Assembly: GCF_025154055.1 (NCBI RefSeq)
Contig: NZ_JAOALK010000047.1
Span: 1 to 64,000 of the forward strand
Direction: 5' to 3'
Source of the DNA: Aquibacillus koreensis
Lineage (GTDB): Bacteria; Bacillota; Bacilli; Bacillales; Amphibacillaceae
Length of the DNA stretch: 64,000 bases
Below, piece by piece: positions 18,780 through 27,989 of this stretch. The notes under the pieces are model-generated. The model was given only the letters and a program-made list of their open reading frames with translations. It did not search any database and was not told the origin of the DNA. The position numbers and the translations under genes are program-made. Position 1 is the first letter of the stretch. Each line of letters begins with the position of its first letter.

Positions 18780-20238
18780 AAATCAAGTGCAACTTATTAC
18801 ATACCCTGACTCATTAGGAGGTAATCTATATACTTTAAATGAAGTAATGAAAAAACACTTTTCAGATGTTTTTAAGGGAGGAATTCACATTTTGCCACCT
18901 TTTCCATCATCTGGAGATCGAGGGTTTGCACCATTGACTTATCTAGAAATTGAACCCGCATTTGGAACTTGGAAGGATATTAGTAAGATAGGTGAAGAAT
19001 TTGATGTATTGTTGGATTTGATGGTGAACCATATATCAAAACAATCAGAATATTTCAGAGATTTTCTAGCTAAAGGCAGAAAATCTGAGTATGCTGACTT
19101 ATTTATTACTTTAGAAAAAATGTGGGAAGATGGAAAACCAAAACAAGAAGATATTGATAAGATGTTTCTCCGCAGAAAAAAGCCCTATTCTACATTAATA
19201 ATTGAAGAAACTGGTGAAGAAGAAACCGTATGGACAACATTTGGAAAGACTGATCCGTCAGAGCAAATTGATTTAGATATAAACTCTGAGGATGTGAAAG
19301 AACTTTTTATAGAGTTTTTTAAGAATTTTAAAAAACATAATGTGAAAATAGTAAGGCTTGATGCGGTTGGATATGTTGTAAAAAAACTTGGAACAAGCTG
19401 TTTTTTTGTAGAACCTGAAATTTATGAGTTTTTAAATTGGATTCATGAGACAGCCAATTATTATGATATCGAAATTCTTCCAGAAGTTCATTCACATTAT
19501 ACCATCCAATATAAACTTGCCGAGCATGGATTTTGGATTTATGACTTTATATTACCGTTCAGAATCTTATCTGCGTTAACCAATAAATCAAGTGGAGAAT
19601 TACTTGAGTATTTGCGGGTTCGGCCTCACAAACAATTTACTATGCTCGATTGTCATGATGGTATTCCTGTCAAGCCAGATTTAGATGATTTAATAGATAC
19701 GGAGGAAGCAAAGGAAGTAGTGGATGTTTGTGTCGACAGAGGGGCAAATCTCAGTCATATATTATCTGAAGAACATAAGAGTTCAGATGGTTTTGATGTG
19801 CATCAGATACGTTGTTCGTACTACTCCGTTCTAAATAGTGATGATGATGCATATATAGCTGCAAGAGCAATACAATTTTTCACACCTGGAATTCCTCAAG
19901 TTTACTATGTTGGTTTATTGGCAGGTGAAAATGATCATCAGAGGGTATTAGAAACTGGGGAAGGTAGAGAAATTAACCGTCATAACTTTACACTAAGTGA
20001 AATTGAACAATCACTTAAAAAGGAAGTTGTTCAAAGGTTAATTCAACTTACTAAGTTTCGTAATGAATACGATGCGTTTAATGGTAATTTTGATGTAATT
20101 AATTCAAGTGCTAGAGAAGTGAAACTTCGGTGGCAACTAAATGACAGAATGTGTGAACTGTTTGTGGATTTAAATACAAATAAAACAGTTATAGAATATA
20201 TCGATCAAGAAGGAAAAGTGGCAAAGTATATTGTATAG
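18769..20238 (+). CDS. gtfA: Sucrose phosphorylase family (GH13_18)
   Basis: A 489-residue enzyme matching Streptococcus mutans GtfA along its length: LITYPDSLGGNL, LPPFPSSGDRGFAPL, LLDLMVNHIS, VRLDAVGYVVKKLGT (nucleophile D198), EILPEVHSHYTIQ (acid/base E239), TMLDCHDGIP (D297) and TPGIPQVYYVGLLAG. It splits sucrose with phosphate to alpha-glucose-1-phosphate and fructose, without signal peptide, so in the cytoplasm. The subfamily also holds sucrose-6-phosphate and glucosylglycerol/glucosylglycerate phosphorylases; the ABC transporter (no PTS) favours an unphosphorylated substrate. It ends the esterase operon. Confidence 0.9.
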   Translation: MAVKNQVQLITYPDSLGGNLYTLNEVMKKHFSDVFKGGIHILPPFPSSGDRGFAPLTYLEIEPAFGTWKDISKIGEEFDVLLDLMVNHISKQSEYFRDFLAKGRKSEYADLFITLEKMWEDGKPKQEDIDKMFLRRKKPYSTLIIEETGEEETVWTTFGKTDPSEQIDLDINSEDVKELFIEFFKNFKKHNVKIVRLDAVGYVVKKLGTSCFFVEPEIYEFLNWIHETANYYDIEILPEVHSHYTIQYKLAEHGFWIYDFILPFRILSALTNKSSGELLEYLRVRPHKQFTMLDCHDGIPVKPDLDDLIDTEEAKEVVDVCVDRGANLSHILSEEHKSSDGFDVHQIRCSYYSVLNSDDDAYIAARAIQFFTPGIPQVYYVGLLAGENDHQRVLETGEGREINRHNFTLSEIEQSLKKEVVQRLIQLTKFRNEYDAFNGNFDVINSSAREVKLRWQLNDRMCELFVDLNTNKTVIEYIDQEGKVAKYIV

Positions 20239-20347
20239 TAACACTTTCCAAATTAATACCACATTTATGCAACTAATGTTGTTTTGACCTTTAGCTTAGA
20301 ATTTTAACTTAACATTTTTAAGAATCACATTTATTTTTTGAATTTTA

Positions 20348-20386
20348 TGTCAACCGGTTGACATTAATATGTCAATCGGTTAACAT
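20348..20386 (+). promoter_or_regulatory. Promoter with two LacI operators (O2, O3)
   Basis: TGTCAACCGGTTGACA (20348-20363) is a perfect palindrome that contains the -35 TTGACA; TGTCAATCGGTTAACA (20370-20385) overlaps the -10 TAACAT (20381-20386), 17 bp downstream. Centres are 22 bp apart, two helical turns. It drives the transporter genes. Confidence 0.82.
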
Positions 20387-20392
20387 ACAAAT

Positions 20393-20408
20393 TAGGAAGC
20401 GTTTTCAT
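20393..20408 (+). promoter_or_regulatory. cre site (CcpA) upstream of the ABC transporter
   Basis: TAGGAAGCGTTTTCAT matches the catabolite-responsive-element pattern WTGNAANCGNWWNCAW with one mismatch. It lies just downstream of the promoter, a place where CcpA would block elongation. Confidence 0.75.
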
Positions 20409-20431
20409 AACAAAAAAGGGGGTAATTTGAT

Positions 20432-21766
20432 ATGAAGTTCAAAATGGCAGTATGTAGTTTATTGTTAGTATGTTTAGTTTTATTATTTTCAGCATGTTCA
20501 AGTTCTGAAGACAGTAATACCACTACAAGCGAGAATGGTAAAACTAATAGAGATGAAGATGTAAAACTTACATTCTATACAGTTAATGACAATAATACGT
20601 TCTCAGAAATAATAAAAGCATATGAGGAGGTGAAACCTGAAGTAGAAGTTGAAATGATTAATGCGCAAGCAGGCTTGGATTATATACAAAAATATGAAGC
20701 ACTACAAGCATCGGGCAATGCTCCTACCTTAGCAATGCTAGAGCCTGCTACTATTTTGAAATATAAAGATAGCTTTCTAGATTTAGAAACTGAGAAAGAG
20801 AAGTATCAAAATCTAACTCTCTCAGGAACTGTTGAACGAAATCTCTTTGAAGGTAAATTCTTGGGAGTTCCTTTTACAACACAAGGATATGGACTTCTAT
20901 TTAATACAAGAGTGGTAGAAGAGGCTATTGGTGGTAAGTTTGATCCCGAATCTATTAATACACAGGAAGCTTTAGCAGGTTTGTTTGAAAAAATTAAAGC
21001 TTCCGGAACAACACCTGTAATCATTCACGGAGCTAATTGGTCACTTGGTTCGCATTATATGGGCTTGAATTATGCTTTACAATCAAAGAGCAACGAAGAT
21101 AACCTTAACTATATTGAAGGACTTAAGAATGGAGAAGTAGATTTATCAAACGATAATGTCTTGAATGGTTTAATCGATACTTTTGATATATTAAAGGAAT
21201 ATAATTTGCGATATGATGACCCGCTAGTAGCTAATATTGAACATGATGGTATTGATTTTGCTAGGGGAAATGCGGCATTTTATTTTATGGGAGATTGGGC
21301 ATGGGCGAACATTCAGCCTGTGGAAGGACATGACAAAGAGTATGGAATAATTCCAGTTCCTATAAGTAATGATCCTTCTCAATACGGTAATAACGAAATT
21401 CCAGTTTCAGAACCATTCTTATTTTCTATTGATAATACTAAATCATCTCCAGAACAACAGCAAGCTGCTAAGGATTTTATTGAGTTTATGGTAACCAGTG
21501 AAGAGGGGCAAAGTGCATTTGTTAATTTACAAAGAATCACGATGCCGTACAAAGATGTGAAAGTGGAAAGTGATAATCTTTTATCACCAGCAATTCAAAA
21601 ATATGCTGAAGAGGGTAATACGATTAACATAGGAATTATGAAGTACCTTCCTGGAGACCACTATGCCGAAATAGGTTCCGTTATGCAAAAGTACTTAACA
21701 GACAATATAGATAGGCAGGGATTCATTGAAGAGTTTGGAGATTATTGGCAGTCCAAAGGTGAATAA
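20432..21766 (+). CDS. ABC transporter sugar-binding lipoprotein 1
   Basis: A 444-residue family-1 solute-binding protein: signal peptide LLLVCLVLLFSAC with lipobox cysteine near residue 23, a Ser/Thr-rich linker, then the mature domain (KFLGVPFTTQGYGLLFN, YFMGDWAWANI, FIEFMVTSEEGQ). It captures an oligosaccharide outside the membrane for the permeases at 23218 and 24099. It is a close paralogue of the next gene, so the system has two receptors in tandem. Strong GGGGG ribosome site. Confidence 0.93.
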   Translation: MKFKMAVCSLLLVCLVLLFSACSSSEDSNTTTSENGKTNRDEDVKLTFYTVNDNNTFSEIIKAYEEVKPEVEVEMINAQAGLDYIQKYEALQASGNAPTLAMLEPATILKYKDSFLDLETEKEKYQNLTLSGTVERNLFEGKFLGVPFTTQGYGLLFNTRVVEEAIGGKFDPESINTQEALAGLFEKIKASGTTPVIIHGANWSLGSHYMGLNYALQSKSNEDNLNYIEGLKNGEVDLSNDNVLNGLIDTFDILKEYNLRYDDPLVANIEHDGIDFARGNAAFYFMGDWAWANIQPVEGHDKEYGIIPVPISNDPSQYGNNEIPVSEPFLFSIDNTKSSPEQQQAAKDFIEFMVTSEEGQSAFVNLQRITMPYKDVKVESDNLLSPAIQKYAEEGNTINIGIMKYLPGDHYAEIGSVMQKYLTDNIDRQGFIEEFGDYWQSKGE

Positions 21767-21795
21767 GTATATAAATTGATTGGAGGATAAATTTT

Positions 21796-23157
21796 ATGAA
21801 ATTGAAACGTATTGTTATCTTATTATCAATAGTATTACTATCTATGTTAGTTGCTTGTTCAAGCAATAGTTCAACATCTGAAAATGATTCAAATAATAAC
21901 TCAAACAGTGGTGACAATTCAAACAGTAACGAAGAGCAAAGTGAAGATGTGAAAATTACTTTCTTCAATACTTCAGCGGAGGTAAACGAGGTATTTGAAA
22001 ATTTATTTGATAAATATCATGAATTAAATTCAAATGTTACAGTTGAGTTAATACCTACACCAATTGGTGGAGCGCAAATAGAGAAATTCCAGTCTTTATT
22101 AGCATCGGGTACACCAGCGACTATTGCTAACTTAGATGCTGGAGCAATATTGCAATATAAGGATAAATTCTTAGATTTAGAGTCAGATCGTGAAAAATAT
22201 GAGCAATTGACTAAGCCAGGTACAATAGATCGTGTATTGCTAGATGGTAAATTCTTGGGAGTGCCTTGGACTTCACAAGGGTATGGTCTACTTTATAACA
22301 AACGAGCAGTGGAGGATGCGACTGGCGAATCATTTGATCCAGCATCGATAAGAAAACGTGATGATTTAGCAACGTTGTTTGAAAAAATTGATGCTGCTGG
22401 AACAGCACCTGTAGTGATTCATGGGGCAGACTGGTCATTAGGTTCTCATTATACGGGTTTGGGCTATGCATTGCAGTCTCAAGACGTTGATGAAAATCTT
22501 GCATTTGTTGAGGACTTGAAAAATGGAGAAGCTGATTTATCACAGAATAAGCAATTTAATGGTTTAATGGATACTTTTGATTTACTAAAGAAATATAACC
22601 TTAGAAAAGATGATCCTCTCGTGTCTGACTATAACTTAGATAGTACAGCCTTTGCAAAAGGTGAGGCAGCATTCTATTTTATGGGTGATTGGACTTGGGC
22701 AGTAATAGGACAACTTGAGGGTAGAGATGATGAATTTGGTGTTATTCCAGTTCCAATTAGTAATAACCCAGAGGATTATGGTAATAGTCAGATAGCTTTT
22801 AGTGAACCTAAATTATTTGCCATTGATGATACAGAGTCTACAGAGGCTCAGCAAAAAGCAGCAAAAGACTTAATTGAGTGGATGCTAACAAGTGAAGAAG
22901 GACAAATGGCAATCATAACTGATATGGGCTTAAATATGCCATATGAAAATTTATTAGCTGAAAGCCCTAACATTATTTCACATAGTGTTGATGAGTATGT
23001 TAACAAGGGTGATGTTATTAACATTAGTGTAATGAACTATTTTCAACCTGATTGGTGGTCAAAAGTAGGTGCATCCATGCAAAAGTACTTATCAAATAAT
23101 ATAGAACGTGAAGAATTATACAATGAGTTTGAAGACTACTGGGAATCTTCTAAATAA
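21796..23157 (+). CDS. ABC transporter sugar-binding lipoprotein 2
   Basis: A 453-residue paralogue of the preceding gene. Lipobox LSMLVAC, then an unusually long Ser/Asn linker (about residues 22-48), then the same landmarks: GKFLGVPWTSQGYGLLYN, VIHGADWSLGSHYTGLGYAL, YFMGDWTWAVIG, LIEWMLTSEEGQ. The binding loops differ (PIGGAQIEKFQ against AQAGLDYIQKY), so the two may prefer different but related ligands. A strong hairpin follows before the permease genes. Confidence 0.93.
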   Translation: MKLKRIVILLSIVLLSMLVACSSNSSTSENDSNNNSNSGDNSNSNEEQSEDVKITFFNTSAEVNEVFENLFDKYHELNSNVTVELIPTPIGGAQIEKFQSLLASGTPATIANLDAGAILQYKDKFLDLESDREKYEQLTKPGTIDRVLLDGKFLGVPWTSQGYGLLYNKRAVEDATGESFDPASIRKRDDLATLFEKIDAAGTAPVVIHGADWSLGSHYTGLGYALQSQDVDENLAFVEDLKNGEADLSQNKQFNGLMDTFDLLKKYNLRKDDPLVSDYNLDSTAFAKGEAAFYFMGDWTWAVIGQLEGRDDEFGVIPVPISNNPEDYGNSQIAFSEPKLFAIDDTESTEAQQKAAKDLIEWMLTSEEGQMAIITDMGLNMPYENLLAESPNIISHSVDEYVNKGDVINISVMNYFQPDWWSKVGASMQKYLSNNIEREELYNEFEDYWESSK

Positions 23158-23167
23158 TATATAAAAT

Positions 23168-23201
23168 CAAAATGTGGAAAAGACTTCTTTTCCACATTTT
23201 G
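23168..23201 (+). terminator. Intra-operon hairpin between binding-protein and permease genes
   Basis: A 15-bp perfect stem CAAAATGTGGAAAAG/CTTTTCCACATTTTG with a 4-base loop and only a weak T tract. It likely works as partial terminator or 3' stabiliser, giving more binding protein than permease. Confidence 0.75.
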
Positions 23202-23217
23202 TTAAAGGAGTAACTGT

Positions 23218-24099
23218 ATGAGACAAAACAAAAAACTCAAAAACATTGGAATCTTTCTGTTGTTTGGGGGACCAACATTAATTATTTTTTCAGCTGTTAT
23301 CGTTATTCCATTTATTTTTGGTCTATATCTAACGTTTACAAATTGGAGTGTTGCAACAGGAGATAGCACCTTTGTTGGATTGAGTAATTACTTCGAAGTA
23401 TTTACTGATAAAGATTTTCTTACCTCATTCTGGTTTACAATAAAATATGTTATTGCTTGTTTAATATTTGCCAATCTTATTGCTTTTTTTATAGCCCTGG
23501 CACTTACAAGTAAAATAAACGGCCAGGGATTACTTAGAACGGGCTTTTTTACTCCAAATTTAATTGGAGGAATAGTTTTAGGTTACTTATGGCAAACTCT
23601 ATTTTCTCAGGTATTGCCATATTTGGGGGATCAATATGGCTGGGGTATTTTTGAGAAATCTTGGTTAGGAGATCCAGATAAAGCATTTTGGGCGCTTGTC
23701 GTTGCTTCAGTTTGGCAACTAGTAGGTTACCTAGTCATTATATATATGGCAGGTTTCGCAAGCGTACCTAAAGAGGTAATAGAAGCTTCCAGTATTGATG
23801 GAGCAAATTATTTTCAAATTCTAAGAAAGATTATATTACCACTTACCATTCCATCCATTATAATTTGTTTTTTCTTAACGATTACCCGTGCATTTTTAGC
23901 ATATGATATTAATTTATCATTGACTGATGGTGGTCCATATAATTCTACTGAAATGGTCTCTTATCATATCGTTCAAAAAGCATTTTTATCTAACGATTAT
24001 GGTGCAGGACAGGCGCAAGCAATTGTTCTTTTCATGGCAGTAGCTCTTATTGCAATTACTCAGACATATATACTTAAAAAACGGGAGGTAGAGGCTTGA
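23218..24099 (+). CDS. ABC sugar permease 1 (MalF/MsmF type)
   Basis: A 293-residue integral membrane protein with six predicted helices; the cytoplasmic EAA loop reads EASSIDGANYFQILRKIILP and faces the ATPase. It pairs with the next permease. No ATPase gene exists in the cluster, so a shared MsmX-type ATPase encoded elsewhere must energise it, as is usual for CUT1 importers of Bacilli. AAAGGAG precedes the ATG. Confidence 0.93.
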   Translation: MRQNKKLKNIGIFLLFGGPTLIIFSAVIVIPFIFGLYLTFTNWSVATGDSTFVGLSNYFEVFTDKDFLTSFWFTIKYVIACLIFANLIAFFIALALTSKINGQGLLRTGFFTPNLIGGIVLGYLWQTLFSQVLPYLGDQYGWGIFEKSWLGDPDKAFWALVVASVWQLVGYLVIIYMAGFASVPKEVIEASSIDGANYFQILRKIILPLTIPSIIICFFLTITRAFLAYDINLSLTDGGPYNSTEMVSYHIVQKAFLSNDYGAGQAQAIVLFMAVALIAITQTYILKKREVEA

Positions 24100-24929
24100 T
24101 GGTTAAAAACAGTAACAGCCTTCTAGCAATTTCTAAGTCGATTGCTTTATACATCACACTTTTTATTTTTTTAGTCCCTTTTATCATAGTAGTAATGAAC
24201 TCATTTAAGGCGACACAACACTTTATTGAAAGTCCGTTTTCATTACCTAAATCATTAAATTTTTCAAATTATGTTGATGCTTTTCAAAGTATGAATTTTA
24301 TGCAAGGTATTTTTAATTCATTGCTACTAACAGTTGGAAGTATAATAGTAATTGTATTTTTTTCTGCAATGACAGCATATTTATTTGCTAGATTTAAATG
24401 GAGAATTAACAAGATACTATTTTTCACCATCTTATCGTCAATGGCACTCCCATTCCAAGTATTAATGATTCCACTAGTTATTCTATATGGTGAGATGGAT
24501 CTGTTGAATATGCGTCCGACATTAATGTTTATGTATGTTGGGTTTGGGTTGCCTTTAGGCGTTTTTACATTTCATGGATTTATTAAAGGGATTCCTTATG
24601 AATTAGAAGAAGCAGCATTTATGGAAGGTAGCTCAAGATTGCGAACTTTCTTTGTGGTAGTTTTTCCATTATTAAAACCAGTAATGGTTACATTAATTAT
24701 ATTAGAGGTTCTAATTATTTGGAATGATTATCTTTTGGCTAGTTTAATACTGCAATCGCCTGAGCTTAGAACGTTGCCGTTATCTGTCTTTAACTTTTTC
24801 TCATCCTATTCTGTGGATTATGCACCATTGATGGCAGGATTACTTATGGCAATGATTCCTGTATTAATTTTATATTTGGTATTACAAAAACATATAATTC
24901 AAGGGATTACAGATGGTGCTTTAAAATAA
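24099..24929 (+). CDS. ABC sugar permease 2 (MalG/MsmG type)
   Basis: A 276-residue partner permease with six helices and EAA loop EEAAFMEGSSRLRTFFVVVFP. The ATG at 24099 overlaps the previous stop (TGATG), with GGGAGG about 12 bp upstream, so the two are translationally coupled; a TTG one codon earlier is less likely. End of the transport operon. Confidence 0.92.
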   Translation: MVKNSNSLLAISKSIALYITLFIFLVPFIIVVMNSFKATQHFIESPFSLPKSLNFSNYVDAFQSMNFMQGIFNSLLLTVGSIIVIVFFSAMTAYLFARFKWRINKILFFTILSSMALPFQVLMIPLVILYGEMDLLNMRPTLMFMYVGFGLPLGVFTFHGFIKGIPYELEEAAFMEGSSRLRTFFVVVFPLLKPVMVTLIILEVLIIWNDYLLASLILQSPELRTLPLSVFNFFSSYSVDYAPLMAGLLMAMIPVLILYLVLQKHIIQGITDGALK

Positions 24930-25016
24930 GTAATATTACTTTGAATTTTATAGTAACTAAGATTACTAGAATTATGCATTTCCATCATCATGATTTCAAA
25001 GAAACGAGGAAACTAA

Positions 25017-25997
25017 ATGACTGTAACGATAAAAGATCTTGCTGAGAAGGTAGGTGTTTCTGTTACAACTATTTCAAGAGTATTAAATAACCGTGGATAT
25101 CTAAGTAATCATCTGAAGGAAAGAGTACAAGAAGCTATAGTTGAACTCAATTATCAACCAAATGAAATAGCAAGATCTTTGTCTAGAAAAAAATCAAATA
25201 TTATTGGCTTAATCATTCCAGATATATCTCATCCATTCTTTTCTGAGTTAACAAAATATATTGAGTATTATGCATATGAGCACGGGTATAAAGTTCTTCT
25301 TTGTAATTCCTTGCTAAATAGAGCCAAGGAAAAAGAGTACATTGATTTATTAAAAGCAAGTCAAGTAGATGGAATTATTATGGGGAGCCAGACAATAAGT
25401 GTAGAAGACTTTGAATTAATTAACCTTCCAGTAATTACTATTGACCGAAAGATCTCCGATGAAATTCCTTACATTTGTTCGGATAACTATGAAGGTGGGC
25501 GAGTAGCAACTCAATTATTGATTGGAAAAGAGTGTAAAAAAATCGCCCATATCAGTGGTAATTTACAACTAAACCTATTAGCGAAGAAGAGGCATGAAGC
25601 GTTTATGGAACAGGTCGTTCAACATGGAGTAGAATATGTAGTAGTAGAAACTGATATCAATGGATTTGATTTAAAGGATTATGAAAGATTGGTCCATAAA
25701 CTATTCAACGATCATCCTGATATAGATGGAGTATTTGCAAGTAGCGATGTTATTGCAATGCAGGTTGTAAATGAATGTCACAGATTAGGGTTTCAAATAC
25801 CTAACCAAGTAAAAATAGTAGGATATGATGGCATAGCCCAAGGATATAATCGGAATTATATGATTTCAACGATAGAACAACCTATTAAAGAAATGGGTAA
25901 AATCGCAGTTGAAAATTTAATTAAGCAAATATTAGCAAAAAATCCTCCTGCGGAAACTATTTTGCCGATTAAATTATTGGAAAGAGAAACTACTTAA
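25017..25997 (+). CDS. LacI-family transcriptional regulator 2
   Basis: A 326-residue paralogue of LacI regulator 1: HTH IKDLAEKVGVSVTTISRVLN, hinge NEIARSLSRKKS, effector domain with IGLIIPDISHPFFSELTKYI and VFASSDVIAMQVVNECHR. The recognition helices VSVTTVSRVLN and VSVTTISRVLN are nearly the same, so both proteins may read the same operator family while responding to different ligands. GAGGAA lies before the ATG. No operator copy is evident directly upstream. Confidence 0.92.
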   Translation: MTVTIKDLAEKVGVSVTTISRVLNNRGYLSNHLKERVQEAIVELNYQPNEIARSLSRKKSNIIGLIIPDISHPFFSELTKYIEYYAYEHGYKVLLCNSLLNRAKEKEYIDLLKASQVDGIIMGSQTISVEDFELINLPVITIDRKISDEIPYICSDNYEGGRVATQLLIGKECKKIAHISGNLQLNLLAKKRHEAFMEQVVQHGVEYVVVETDINGFDLKDYERLVHKLFNDHPDIDGVFASSDVIAMQVVNECHRLGFQIPNQVKIVGYDGIAQGYNRNYMISTIEQPIKEMGKIAVENLIKQILAKNPPAETILPIKLLERETT

Positions 25998-26046
25998 TTG
26001 TCGTAAAACAATAAGCTTTATTTGGAACCTTAGGGAGGTAAATGAC

Positions 26047-26916
26047 ATGAATGTGAAAGAAGTAATTGAGAATGTAATAAGTCACACATGTGGTGATTTT
26101 AGACTCGATAGTACTGGGGATAAGCTCATATGTGGTGATTACAATACAGAAGTTAAGGGAATAGTTACTACATTTATGGCTACTGTTGATGTAATTACTC
26201 AGGCAATAGATTTAGGAGCAAATTTTATTATCACACATGAACCAACATTTTATACTGGAAATGATGAATTAGATTGGTTATATGAAGACCCTTTATACCT
26301 GTCGAAGAAGAAATTAATAGAAAACAACAATATTGCTATATGGCGTTTTCACGATTATATGCATTTAGGTGAAACAGATAAAATCTATGATGGGTTAATC
26401 AAGGTATTGAATTGGGATGATAAAGCACCAGATCAAAAGGACAAAGATACAATTACAAACGTTAATAATAATCCATCTCAACTTAATGAAATTATGAAGG
26501 ATAGGTTATCAATCTATGAAATCGAGGGTGAATCTTTAGCAGAGTTAGCAAGTTTCTTTAAAGATAAATTATCAATGAATACAATACAAATTGTTGGTGA
26601 TCCAGAAATGAAGTGTCAAAGGGTTGGTATTTTAGTTGGTGGAGGTAGTCTCGGTTTAGGCAGAGAACAAATGCCGATGGAATGGATCCGTGAACACAAT
26701 GTAGATGTAGTTGTTTGTGGTGAAATATTAGAATGGACACTCTGTGCATATATTAATGATGCAAAAATGCTAGGTCTAAATAAAGGTATGATTGTTCTTG
26801 GTCATGAAAGAAGTGAGGAATGGGGTATGAAATACATGCAAGAATGGCTTAAGCCATTGGTTAATGATTGTCCTGTTACCTTTATTGATGCAAAAGAACC
26901 ATTTATCTACTTATGA
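26047..26916 (+). CDS. NIF3-like dinuclear metal-centre protein
   Basis: A 289-residue protein of the NIF3/DUF34 superfamily: IITHEPTFYTG carries the metal-binding His, followed by IWRFHDYMHLG and near the end GMIVLGHERSEEWGMKYM (His/Glu ligands). The family forms metal-bound hexamers, with proposed hydrolase or GTP cyclohydrolase type 2 activity; its true role is unsettled. Presence between a LacI regulator and an esterase suggests a catabolic or repair duty linked to the sugar substrate. GGGAGG precedes the ATG. Confidence 0.82.
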   Translation: MNVKEVIENVISHTCGDFRLDSTGDKLICGDYNTEVKGIVTTFMATVDVITQAIDLGANFIITHEPTFYTGNDELDWLYEDPLYLSKKKLIENNNIAIWRFHDYMHLGETDKIYDGLIKVLNWDDKAPDQKDKDTITNVNNNPSQLNEIMKDRLSIYEIEGESLAELASFFKDKLSMNTIQIVGDPEMKCQRVGILVGGGSLGLGREQMPMEWIREHNVDVVVCGEILEWTLCAYINDAKMLGLNKGMIVLGHERSEEWGMKYMQEWLKPLVNDCPVTFIDAKEPFIYL

Positions 26917-26995
26917 TAGTATGAGAGATTAGAATTACAGGGGAAGTTATGATGGGCGTAAAAGCTATTATCCCTAATAAAGGAGAGTATGAACA

Positions 26996-27787
26996 ATGGC
27001 GATGTTACAGGTCAATTATCATTCAAAAGCCTTACAAAGAGAAGTAATATTTAATGCACTTATCCCATTAGATACTATGGAGATACCGGGAAAACCAACA
27101 GTCAATCAAAGACCTATGAAAGCACTTTATTTGTTACATGGATATTCAGGTGGTGTGACTGATTGGATAAGCTTCAGTAAAATTCGTGAGTTGTCAGATA
27201 AGTTTCATGTTGCTGTTTTTATGCCTGCAGGAGAAAATCATTTTTATATTGACGATGAGGATAGAAGGGCATTATACGGAGAATATGTAGGAAACGAGTT
27301 AGTTAAATATACACGAGAGCTATTTCCATTGTCACACAATAAAGAAGATACGTTTATTGGTGGTTTTTCTATGGGTGGTTATGGTGCGATTCGAAATGGA
27401 TTAAAATATGCCGGTAACTTTGGAAGAATTATTGCTTTGTCTTCAGCTATAATTACATATAATATACAGAACGCAAGTACCGATTATGATGACGGGATTG
27501 CCGATTATAAATATCTAAAAAGTGTCTTCGGTGACCTAACCCAACTTCAGGGTAGCGGTAAAGACCCTGAAGCTTTGTTAAGGAACTTGAAGAAAACCGA
27601 TACAAGAATACCTGAAATTTATTTAGCATGTGGTACAGAGGATTTCTTATTGGATGTTAACCATAAATTCCGTGATTTCTTAAAGTCTGAACATGTAGAA
27701 CACACATATTTAGAGTCACCTGGAGGGCATACATGGGATTTTTGGAATGAGTATATAGAAAAAGGTTTAATGTGGGCTATCAAATAG
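26996..27787 (+). CDS. Esterase D / tributyrin-esterase-like serine hydrolase
   Basis: A 263-residue cytoplasmic alpha/beta-hydrolase of the S-formylglutathione hydrolase/EstA group: LLHGYSGGVTDW (oxyanion), GGFSMGGYGAIR (nucleophile serine), CGTEDFLLDVN (Asp) and SPGGHTWDFWNEYI (His). Members cleave short-chain acyl esters. It is the third distinct esterase within 12 kb, all near sucrose-phosphorylase genes. AAAGGAG lies upstream. Confidence 0.88.
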   Translation: MAMLQVNYHSKALQREVIFNALIPLDTMEIPGKPTVNQRPMKALYLLHGYSGGVTDWISFSKIRELSDKFHVAVFMPAGENHFYIDDEDRRALYGEYVGNELVKYTRELFPLSHNKEDTFIGGFSMGGYGAIRNGLKYAGNFGRIIALSSAIITYNIQNASTDYDDGIADYKYLKSVFGDLTQLQGSGKDPEALLRNLKKTDTRIPEIYLACGTEDFLLDVNHKFRDFLKSEHVEHTYLESPGGHTWDFWNEYIEKGLMWAIK

Positions 27788-27989
27788 GTTATAGAAATGT
27801 CTTTGTAAAGTCTGTTCATGTTGATTGGTTGAAATAGAATGCACTTAGTATAAAAGGATTCCTAATATTTACGCAAGGCAGCTAGCATGCACGCTAATGA
27901 AGATGGAACCCACTACAGTAAAAATCAAAACCTTAATATACCGCACTCTACGCACACAGTGTTAAAGATATTACACACTCTCACCATAG

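Noticed and set aside
26949-27047. 32-codon frame (MMGVKAIIPNKGEYEQW...) with a fair ribosome site
   Set aside because: It overlaps the esterase start by 52 bp and has no recognisable family; could be a leader peptide but support is too thin.
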